From: an uncultured Campylobacter sp.
GTDB taxonomy: Bacteria; Campylobacterota; Campylobacteria; Campylobacterales; Campylobacteraceae
Direction of reading: 5' to 3'
NCBI RefSeq assembly: GCF_963518785.1
Contig: NZ_CAUQKJ010000012.1
Coordinates: 1 to 42,176 of the forward strand
Length of the DNA: 42,176 nt
Both the position numbers and the translations under genes were made by a program. Each line of letters opens with the position of its first letter. Within the stretch, counting starts at the first letter, position 1. Under the pieces are notes generated by a model. It did no database searches and had not been told where the DNA came from. It saw only the letters and a program-made list of their open reading frames with translations. Shown in pieces: positions 35,524 to 42,176 of the stretch.

Positions 35524-35661
35524 TTAGTTTCCGTTTGCGATATATGAGATGATCGAGCATTTGCTCTGCAGATACAGCGCCGCTGCGACTAGCGCACAAA
35601 CGCTAATCGCCCAAGCCGTAAATATTACGGCGATCGTTTTTTGAAAAATTTCATCGCTCAT
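35524..35661 (-). CDS. 45-residue membrane protein
   Basis: ATG at 35661 to TAA at 35524-35526 gives MSDEIFQKTIAVIFTAW continuing with one membrane span (about 9-31) and a polar tail ending SYIANGN. The start lies eight bases after the previous stop, and its stop lies one base before the ATG of the PstS-like gene, so it fits tightly into the operon. I do not recognise it. Confidence 0.65.
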   Translation of the reverse strand: MSDEIFQKTIAVIFTAWAISVCALVAAALYLQSKCSIISYIANGN

Positions 35662-35669
35662 TTTGTGCC

Positions 35670-36092
35670 TCACATATGCGAAAGAGCGCTGTTAAGCAGC
35701 CATAAAAAGCCCATTAAGGCGGCTGAAAAGATTATGAATAAAAACGCAGAGAGAATCAGGAGATTTCTAATCTTTCTGCGCTGCTCGGGCGCGCTTTTAG
35801 CGGATTTAATAAATTTTATTAAATACACGATGAGGAAAATAAACGAAATTATCGGCAGCGCGATCAAAACCGAGATCGAGATGAACAGATCCGGCAGCCA
35901 CTCAAAATATACCAGCGGAGCGAAAGTACACAAAAACGCAACCGTCGAAATAATTAGAAATTTTTTATCTCTTTTATGGCGCTCCGGCTCGTCTTTTGAT
36001 CTGATAAATTTAATCAAGCACGCGACAAGCCAAACAAAGCAGATCAAAAACAGCACATTTAAAATCTCCATAAGCGATCCGAAAATATTCAT
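35670..36092 (-). CDS. Hypothetical three-span membrane protein
   Basis: The 140-residue protein has hydrophobic segments at about 10-28, 46-62 with 71-93 possibly as two spans, and 112-133, with a basic loop (KSAKSAPEQRRKIR). The ATG at 36092 follows AAAGG. It leads the small operon with the 45-residue protein and the PstS-like gene. Function unknown. Confidence 0.65.
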   Translation of the reverse strand: MNIFGSLMEILNVLFLICFVWLVACLIKFIRSKDEPERHKRDKKFLIISTVAFLCTFAPLVYFEWLPDLFISISVLIALPIISFIFLIVYLIKFIKSAKSAPEQRRKIRNLLILSAFLFIIFSAALMGFLWLLNSALSHM

Positions 36093-36338
36093 TTTTTACC
36101 TTTAAATTTTAATGTGCAAAGCAGCATTTTAGCGCGCCGATTAAATTTACGCGCCAGTCAAGCAAGAGCGTAAGCGCAAATACGCCTAGAGCAAGCGTCT
36201 TAATAAAGCGACGACCCTCGCCCGAGCAAAAGTGAAATTTTGCAAATTTCAAGCAGCGGCGAGAGTAAAATTTCAAACGCCGATAAAATTACAAAACCGC
36301 GAATTGCCAAATTTACTAAATTTAGCGCGCATTTACCG

Positions 36339-36917
36339 CTATAAAACGCCCTTCGTGCTAGGCACGCCGGCGCGCTCGTTAATACTTATCGCGCGACGAA
36401 ATGCGACGGCAAACGCCTTAAACGAGGCTTCTGCGACGTGGTGTAGATTTTCGCCGCGAATTTGGTTTATATGTAGCGTGAAATTTGCATTGAAAGCCAA
36501 AGCGCGAAAAAATTCCTCCACGAGCTCGGCGTCGAATTCGCCGATCTTGCCGCGCTTTAGGCTCGGGCAATCAAATACCAAAAACGCGCGGTTGGAAAAA
36601 TCAAGCGCCGCAGAAACTGCCGCCTCGTCCATCACGACGACGCTATCGCCGAAGCGCTCGATGTTTTGCGCGGGATAGATCGCCTCTTTTATCGCGCTTC
36701 CGAGCACGATGCCGCAGTCTTCGACGCTGTGGTGAAAATCGACCTGCAAATCGCCCTCGCAGCGCAAGCTCAGATCAATCCACGCGTGCTTGGCAAACGC
36801 GCTAAGCATATGATCGAAAAAGCCGATGTCCGTTTGTATCTGCGCCGAGCCACGCCCGTAAAGCTCCAGCTCCAGCTCGATTTTGGTCTCTTTCGTAGCC
36901 CTATTTTTGCTTATCAT
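36339..36917 (-). CDS. hisB: Imidazoleglycerol-phosphate dehydratase HisB
   Basis: HisB (the dehydratase domain only, as in non-enteric bacteria) carries out the sixth step of histidine synthesis in the cytosol as a Mn-dependent enzyme. The 192-residue protein has both metal-binding repeats: FFDHML (33-38) with FHHSVED (61-67), and NLHHVAEASFKAFA (about 157-170), plus the C-terminal PSTKGVL. It lies 47 bases after dsbD, so the two may share a transcript without functional link. Confidence 0.99.
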   Translation of the reverse strand: MISKNRATKETKIELELELYGRGSAQIQTDIGFFDHMLSAFAKHAWIDLSLRCEGDLQVDFHHSVEDCGIVLGSAIKEAIYPAQNIERFGDSVVVMDEAAVSAALDFSNRAFLVFDCPSLKRGKIGEFDAELVEEFFRALAFNANFTLHINQIRGENLHHVAEASFKAFAVAFRRAISINERAGVPSTKGVL

Positions 36918-36964
36918 CGCGCAATCCTTAAAACTAATTTTGCTTGAAATCTATCTAAATTTCA

Positions 36965-38938
36965 CTAAATTTCGGTTAAAATCTCAGCCAGCTTTTCGGA
37001 ATTTACGCTACCGATCTGGCGCAGGCTCGCAATCTCGGCGCCCTCTTTAAAAAACAGAATCGTAGGCGGACCGAATACCTTAAAATGCGCTTTTATCGCC
37101 CTATTTTGCTCGCTATCTTCGCTAAGATCGATCTTTAAAAGGCTAAATTTATCAAGCGCGCCGGCAAGCGCAGGGTCTGCAAACGCCCGCTCGCTCTGCT
37201 CGCAATTTTTGCACCAGCTAGCCCAAAAATCGACTATCACGGGCTTTTTGGAATTTTCTATTTCGCCGCGCAGCTGCGCCAGATCGTGCACAAACGAAAA
37301 ATGCGCGCCGCTTAAATTTTTAGCGCGAGAAATTTCGCTCGCTTGCAAGCTCTCGCCGCCGGGGCCGCCGCTGGAATATCTCGTGCTTTGCGGGATTAGA
37401 TTACCAAGCGGTCTGGAAAAATCTTTCGCGCCGCTGGCAAAGCCCGCAAGCAGCAGCGCCGAATATAGCGCGATTACGAGAGCCAAAGCGCGCTTGATGC
37501 CGCCCGCGCCGCCGTCAAACAGCCCCAAAAATCCTGCGAAGATCGCGCCTAAAACCGCATAAATCAGCAGGCTTAAATTTTCGCCGATGAGCGTGCGCGA
37601 AATCCACACCGCCGTAAAAAGCAACAAAAAGCCGAAAATTTTAGGCACCGCCTCCATCCAAGCTCCAGGTCTAGGCAGTGCGCCGCCGAGCCCTACCACA
37701 AGCAGCAGCGCGCCGCTTCCGAGCCCCAGCGCAAAAAGAGCCGCCGCGCCCAGCAGAACGTCGCCGCTGCCCGCGATGTAAACGAGCGCGCCCGCAAGCG
37801 GAGCGGAGATGCACGGCGATACGACGAGCGCCGAGATAAGCCCCATCGAAAAAACTCCGATCAGACCGCCAGCATTTTCGCTTTTGCTATTTAAGAAGCT
37901 TTGAAAGCGTGCAGGCAGGCGGATCTCGTAAAATCCAAACATAGAAAACGCGAGCGCGGCGAATATGAGCGAGGTTAAAATCAGCGCGGGCGGAGTTTGC
38001 AGCAGGCCCTGTAAATTTTGCCCAAAAACCGCCACGAAAGCTCCTAAAATCGCATACGAACTCGCCATCCCAAAAATATACGCAAGGCTTACGGCGAGGC
38101 TTTTTTTTGCGCTCGGCTTCAAGGAAGTTTTCGCCACGATGATCGACGAGAGGATCGGGATGAGCGGATAGACGCAAGGACTTAGCGAGAGCAGCATGCC
38201 GTAGCCGAAAAACAGCGCGATCGCCGCAATGAAGCTCTTGCCGCTAAGTACGTTTAAAATTTTATCCTGTTCGGAGATGGAATTTGTGCCGCGTGGATTT
38301 TTGTGCGCGGAGGATTCATCGGAATTTACAGCAGCGTTTTCAGCCGAGCTTGCCGCGGAATTCCCCGCTGCGTGCGAGCTTACCAAGGAATTTGCCTCTG
38401 CGCCCGAAGCTGCGGCATTGCTTTTAAAATTTACAGCCCCGCCTTGTGCGCTGTCTGCGGCAGAAATCTGCGCGTAATTTACGCTGCTTCGGTATCTTTT
38501 CAGCTCGGAGTTTGAAATTTTGCTGATCTCATAGCCTTCCACTACGCGCTTGAAGCTAAAGCCGAACTGCTGCGGCTGGTAGCAAAAGCCCGATTTCGTG
38601 CAGCCCAAAAAATCGCCGTTAAGCACGAAATCATCGCCGTCTGCGGCATTTGCAAGTACGAGGCCTAAAGGCACGGCGATGCTAAATTTGCCCTCGTAAA
38701 TTTTATAATCCTTGTATTCGGTCGCGGCGGGCAGATTTATTAAATTTGTCACCTCCGCGCCGTCAGTGAAAATTTTTATCTCGTTTTGATAGAGATAGAC
38801 CCCGTCCGCGATATCAAAGCTTAGCGTTACGCTATCGCTTTGCGCCGTCGCGTTAAGCTTGAACGCATCGGAGGGTTTCAGGGGCTCGGCGCCTAAACCT
38901 AAAAGAAAAAACGCTGCCAAAATAAGTGATCTGATCAA
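36965..38938 (-). CDS. dsbD: Thiol:disulphide interchange protein DsbD with a low-complexity linker
   Basis: DsbD carries electrons from cytosolic thioredoxin to the periplasm. The 657-residue protein has a signal peptide (1-16), an N-terminal immunoglobulin-like domain with the cysteine pair in LGCTKSGFCYQPQ (113 and 119), the membrane domain with SPCVYPLIP (255) and the second core cysteine in VVSPCISAPLAG, and a C-terminal thioredoxin domain with FWASWCKNCEQSE. The linker at about 152-222 is low-complexity and alanine/serine/asparagine-rich (SNAAASGAEANSLVSSHAAG). The gene is divergent from ppk2. Confidence 0.96.
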   Translation of the reverse strand: MIRSLILAAFFLLGLGAEPLKPSDAFKLNATAQSDSVTLSFDIADGVYLYQNEIKIFTDGAEVTNLINLPAATEYKDYKIYEGKFSIAVPLGLVLANAADGDDFVLNGDFLGCTKSGFCYQPQQFGFSFKRVVEGYEISKISNSELKRYRSSVNYAQISAADSAQGGAVNFKSNAAASGAEANSLVSSHAAGNSAASSAENAAVNSDESSAHKNPRGTNSISEQDKILNVLSGKSFIAAIALFFGYGMLLSLSPCVYPLIPILSSIIVAKTSLKPSAKKSLAVSLAYIFGMASSYAILGAFVAVFGQNLQGLLQTPPALILTSLIFAALAFSMFGFYEIRLPARFQSFLNSKSENAGGLIGVFSMGLISALVVSPCISAPLAGALVYIAGSGDVLLGAAALFALGLGSGALLLVVGLGGALPRPGAWMEAVPKIFGFLLLFTAVWISRTLIGENLSLLIYAVLGAIFAGFLGLFDGGAGGIKRALALVIALYSALLLAGFASGAKDFSRPLGNLIPQSTRYSSGGPGGESLQASEISRAKNLSGAHFSFVHDLAQLRGEIENSKKPVIVDFWASWCKNCEQSERAFADPALAGALDKFSLLKIDLSEDSEQNRAIKAHFKVFGPPTILFFKEGAEIASLRQIGSVNSEKLAEILTEI

Positions 38939-39046
38939 ATTTTATCCTTTGAAATTTTTTCCTACATTCTAACGTAATAAGTATGAATTTATAGTGTAAT
39001 CTAAAGAACTTTTTTGTAAAATTCCTTAAAATTTTTAGGAGGCTAT

Positions 39047-39949
39047 ATGAGCAAAGAGATCAAAACCGAAACGGGCGAAATAGCGCTGAAAGAGATAGAA
39101 TTTAAAAGTTCAAAGTACGAAAAAATCTCGTTCAAAGACTACGAGACGCTGCTTGAAAGATACCAGATCGAGCTTTTGAAGCTGCAAAAATTCGTAAAAG
39201 AAAAAGGCTTAAAAATTTTGATTTTGATGGAGGGGCGCGACGCGGCGGGCAAAGGCGGCACGATCAAGCGTTTAACCGAGCACCTAAACCCGCGCGGATG
39301 CCGCATCGTAGCGCTCGAAAAGCCGAGCAATGTCGAAAAGACGCAGTGGTATTTCCAGCGCTACGTCGCGCACCTACCCAGCGGCGGAGAGATCACGATA
39401 TTCGACCGCAGCTGGTATAACCGCGCGATGGTCGAGCCGGTGATGGGCTTTTGCACTCATGCCGAGCATAAAGATTTCCTGCGCCAAGTGCCTAAATTTG
39501 AGGAGCTTTTGGTAAGTGCGGGGATAATTTTGTTTAAATTTTACTTCTCAGTCTCCAAAGAGGAGCAAAAAAGGCGCTTCGAATCGCGCCGCACCGACCC
39601 GTTGAAGCAGTATAAACTCTCGCCGGTGGATGCGAGATCGCAGGAGCTGTGGAATCAATACACGCTCGCAAAATACTCGATGCTGCTCGCTTCAAATACC
39701 GAGTTTGCACCGTGGACGATCCTTGATAGCAACGACAAAAAGATCGCACGACTAAACGCCTTTCGCTGCATACTCTCACGCATAGACTATCCCGAAAAGA
39801 TCGACGCGAAGGAACTTGCGGTGGATCCAAACCTCGTGCGAAACGGCGCCAGGGAGATAGTCCTAATGGAGGATAGCCAAAAAAGCGAGGCTTGGCGCAA
39901 GCTGGAAAGCCCCTCTCGCAAGAACAAGAAGGATAAGAAAAAGGGCTAA
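39047..39949 (+). CDS. ppk2: Polyphosphate kinase 2
   Basis: PPK2 moves phosphate between polyphosphate and nucleoside diphosphates, often to make GTP or ATP. The 300-residue protein has Walker A EGRDAAGKGGTI (62-73), the lid-adjacent FDRSWYNRAMVEPVMG (119-134) and SRRTDPLKQYKLSPVD (about 183-199), all hallmarks of class I PPK2. The ATG follows AGGAGG six bases upstream. The C-terminus is very basic (SRKNKKDKKKG). Confidence 0.97.
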   Translation: MSKEIKTETGEIALKEIEFKSSKYEKISFKDYETLLERYQIELLKLQKFVKEKGLKILILMEGRDAAGKGGTIKRLTEHLNPRGCRIVALEKPSNVEKTQWYFQRYVAHLPSGGEITIFDRSWYNRAMVEPVMGFCTHAEHKDFLRQVPKFEELLVSAGIILFKFYFSVSKEEQKRRFESRRTDPLKQYKLSPVDARSQELWNQYTLAKYSMLLASNTEFAPWTILDSNDKKIARLNAFRCILSRIDYPEKIDAKELAVDPNLVRNGAREIVLMEDSQKSEAWRKLESPSRKNKKDKKKG

Positions 39950-40070
39950 ATCTTGCCAATGAAGATTACTCGCTAAGAATTGCTAGGGAGGCTTGCTAGG
40001 AATTGCCTCATTAAGGATTATTTCCCAATAATAAAAAGGCATTGAATTTTACAGCTTTTCATTTAAAATC

Positions 40071-40440
40071 TTTAGCGGGATTCCTGTTGGGAATTGAAAC
40101 GGAGGAGAATCATACCTTTTTTGAACGTGCGAGCGTAGAATTCCATCCCGTTGGGAATTGAAACCACATTCTTGCAAAGCTGCATGTAATCTTTAAATTT
40201 GGTAGAATTTCATCCCGTTGGGAATTGAAACTCGAAAACGGGCTTATCAAAGCCAACAAAGAAATGTAGAATTTCATCCCGTTGGGAATTGAAACTTTTG
40301 TAGCCAACGACATCAGTTCACTTTTAGGATGTAGAATTCCATCCCATTGAGAATTGAAACTATCGACGGCGAGCCTATTAAGGTTTACGCGATACGCCTT
40401 TTGCGGCAGAAATGGGTAGAATTCTCATCTCGCTATAAAA
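40071..40440 (+). CRISPR. CRISPR array 2, about 5 repeats plus a decayed terminal one
   Basis: The same 30-base repeat as array 1. Copies start at 40071 (5' half degenerate), 40135 (consensus), 40202 and 40266 (both with the same C-to-T change, giving GAATTTCATC), 40331 (two changes) and 40416 (only the 5' half recognisable). Spacers are 34-37 bases; the last gap is 55. Repeat orientation is plus, and the decay toward the right fits a leader-distal end there. Confidence 0.95.
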
Positions 40441-40446
40441 TTTAAA

Positions 40447-40954
40447 AAGATTAGTTGTGGCTGGGATATGATACAGCATGGGGCACTTATGCGAAATTCA
40501 TTCGGTTTCAATTTGCCACCAAATATATTAAATTTATAAGTTACGAATGAAATTTTGGAGTTACTCACAAATTAAAATTTTAACGAACTGTATATTTGCC
40601 GCAATATAAATAGATTTAAATGCAACTCATTTAATAGCAATTCAAAATATTTATAAAAATGCACGCTATGGATCTTAAAAGCTAGGTTAAAGAAGGAATT
40701 CCGCATTAATTTCAATTAAATTTACGCTACAAATTTAAGATCATGAGCCAAAGTTAGAATTTAAAATTAAATTAGATGATACCAAAGAGGCAGAAAGATG
40801 GAAAAAATTTTTAAAGCAGAATTCGGTAGCATCCTCTGAAACTGCAAAACAAAGAATATCGGCGTGGTCGTCATAAAAAGGAAAAATCATCTAAATTTTA
40901 ATAGATACTACTGCCTTTGCTACATAAAGTATAATAATTAAATGCCTCCGCCAA
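40447..40954. other. Stretch with a start-less gene fragment
   Basis: Mostly AT-rich noncoding DNA. From 40739 to the TAA at 40874-40876 one plus-strand frame reads KLEFKIKLDDTKEAERWKKF and then LKQNSVASSETAKQRISAWS, which looks like real protein but has no start codon. It is probably the 3' end of a lost gene; I cannot name it. Confidence 0.4.
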
Positions 40955-41089
40955 TTATTTTTTAAAATTTTTAAAAAATTTCTTCAAAACCGCCTTGTAA
41001 AAGATCGCAAATTTCGACTCTTTTTTCTCATAAATCACGCTAAAGACGCCCTGCAGATCCAGCTTTTCTTGCAAAGTAATGTTTTGCAC
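40955..41089 (-). CDS. 44-residue basic protein downstream of the HTH regulator
   Basis: GTG at 41089 to TAA at 40955-40957 encodes MQNITLQEKLDLQGVFSVIY followed by EKKESKFAIFYKAVLKKFFK and NFKK. AGGAGA lies seven bases before the start, inside the end of the HTH gene, and the start is one base after that gene's stop, so the pair is co-translated. The C-terminus is strongly basic. Function unknown. Confidence 0.6.
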   Translation of the reverse strand: MQNITLQEKLDLQGVFSVIYEKKESKFAIFYKAVLKKFFKNFKK

Positions 41090-41090
41090 T

Positions 41091-41351
41091 CTACTCTCCT
41101 ATAAGTTTTTTTATCTTATGCAGCACAAACGCAGCGTCGTCGCTATCGAGCTCGCACAACATCTGGCATATCGCAGTCGCAGCTTGCGGCTTGGTCGTGC
41201 CCAAGCGCCAGTCCTGATACGTCCGCATCGACACGCCTAACCTCTGCGCCATCGCGGCGTGCGAGATCTTTTTGCCGTTATTTTTGGCTTCGACGGCATT
41301 GTGCAAAATGTTGAATATATCGCTCGTTTCTAACATATGAAAATTATACAA
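41091..41351 (-). CDS. Small helix-turn-helix regulator
   Basis: The 86-residue protein has a Cro/C1-like HTH at about 28-58 (KKISHAAMAQRLGVSMRTYQ with DWRLGTTKPQAATAICQML). The ATG at 41351 or the one at codon 6 (MLETSDIF) could be the start; neither has a clear Shine-Dalgarno site, so a leaderless or weakly started message is possible. Upstream lie three copies of a 9-base word that may be its operators. It sits between CRISPR arrays 2 and 3. It may be an antitoxin or a regulator of a mobile module; the partner could be the 44-residue protein. Confidence 0.75.
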   Translation of the reverse strand: MYNFHMLETSDIFNILHNAVEAKNNGKKISHAAMAQRLGVSMRTYQDWRLGTTKPQAATAICQMLCELDSDDAAFVLHKIKKLIGE

Positions 41352-41454
41352 ATTTATTCGTTAATTATACATAAAATCGTATAAAATGAATAAAAATCGC
41401 GTTATTCATAAGTAAAAATAGCAAAACACTTCGTTTATCCGTGTAAATTATACA
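41342..41454 (-). promoter_or_regulatory. Three TGTATAATT words upstream of the HTH gene
   Basis: On the minus strand TGTATAATT occurs at 41342-41350, 41363-41371 (21 bases apart, two helical turns) and 41446-41454. Each contains a -10-like TATAAT. They could be promoters, operators for the HTH protein, or both. Confidence 0.45.
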
Positions 41455-41628
41455 GAATACTGCATAAAATAAACATAAAATTTTATAAAATTTTGCATGT
41501 TATGCCGTAAAGACGAACCGACTTGCGCAAATAGGCATCTTATAGAACGGCACATTAAATTTTAAAACGGGGATAGATGAAATTTTAATATCGAAGCTTT
41601 TGGGATTTGATTTTTTTGATCGGTTCTG

Positions 41629-42176
41629 GTAGCAATTACGAACAAGATGGAATTTTACCCTATGCCGAGCCATATCTGCCGGTACAAAGAGCGTTTCAAT
41701 TCCCAACTGGATGGAATTCTACATTATAGCGATATTATTGATTTCGCGCAGCGCTCTGAGTTTCAATTCCCAACGGGATGAAATTCTACTTTCAAAAATT
41801 ATTGGAAAAGATATATCAACTTTATAATTTCAATTCCCAACGGGATGGAATTCTACGTTACGAACTCGGTGCAAACATACAACTCATTTTTGTTTCAATT
41901 CCCAACGGGATGGAATTCTACTTTAGCCGCAATAATCCACGAGCGCACAAACGTAAGGTTTCAATTCCCAACGGGATGGAATTCTACCCGTTATACCCGT
42001 TAAGGACTTTGCTCCAGCGGGGTTTCAATTCCCAACGGGATGGAATTCTACCATAAAAGATACTAAGGTGTTTGGTATTTATATCGTTTCAATTCCCAAC
42101 GGGATGGAATTCTACAAATATCAGCCAAGGCGTTAGTGAAGATGGTGCGAGTTTCAATAACCAACGGGATGGAATT
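41629..42176 (-). CRISPR. CRISPR array 3, at least 9 repeats, cut by the window end
   Basis: The same repeat on the minus strand (GTTTCAATTCCCAAC followed by GGGATGGAATTCTAC on plus). Copies start at 41629 (degenerate, 23 of 30), 41693 and 41760 (one change each), 41827 (first base changed), 41892, 41958, 42022, 42086 (consensus) and 42151 (changed and cut off). Spacers are 34-37 bases. Decay at the left and conservation to the right place the leader to the right, outside the window. Confidence 0.97.

Noticed and set aside
36109..36252. 48-codon minus-strand frame before the three-span membrane protein, TTG start, one hydrophobic segment
   Set aside because: There is no ribosome-binding site and the start is weak; it may be real but I cannot support it.

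Overview
The window looks like a Campylobacter chromosome from a species with more GC than C. jejuni; C. gracilis or a close relative is my guess, made without a database. Three blocks keep a gene order I remember from C. jejuni: ppiD-ftsA-ftsZ beside rsmH; clpB divergent from ctpA-purC-purS-purQ-hypothetical-plsC; and kdsC-lptC-lptA-engB-acetyltransferase-membrane protein-mrdA. Many genes start with GTG or TTG behind good Shine-Dalgarno sites, and intergenic DNA is full of the palindromic word AAATTTTAAAATTT.

Layout. 1-1.5 kb: the last codons of an upstream gene, a strong terminator and a 5'-truncated metI remnant. 1.6-6.8 kb (minus): flavin split-barrel protein, ftsZ, ftsA, ppiD and a class II aldolase-like protein without its metal ligands. 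6.9-10.4 kb (plus): rsmH, an FtsL-like protein with a very long N-terminal extension, and rmuC. 10.4-12.3 kb is a gene desert. 12.3-17.3 kb: small lipoprotein, RNase P RNA, a broken CdiA-CT-like toxin tail with an apparently intact immunity gene, truD, a conserved Campylobacter protein and two tandem paralogues of unknown function. 17.7-25.4 kb: plsC, a membrane protein, purQ, purS, purC, ctpA, then clpB on the other strand behind a sigma-70 promoter overlapped by an HspR-type (HAIR) operator.

25.5-26.7 kb is a 19-repeat CRISPR array. 27.2-38.9 kb (minus) holds two unknown membrane proteins, the mrdA to kdsC envelope operon (lipopolysaccharide transport, Kdo synthesis, GTPase EngB, PBP2), a frameshifted PstS-like binding protein with small membrane proteins, hisB and dsbD. 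39.0-39.9 kb is ppk2 (plus). 40.1-42.2 kb carries two more CRISPR arrays with the same repeat but opposite orientation. They flank about 1.2 kb holding a small helix-turn-helix regulator, a 44-residue ORF and a gene fragment. No cas gene is present.

The most unusual signal is that several conserved proteins (EngB, the ArgA-like acetyltransferase, DsbD, and the FtsL-like protein as an N-terminal extension) carry long in-frame low-complexity segments. In EngB and the acetyltransferase these contain the AAATTT-rich words that also fill the intergenic DNA. This resembles in-frame invasion of genes by a repeat family, comparable in principle to Rickettsia palindromic elements.
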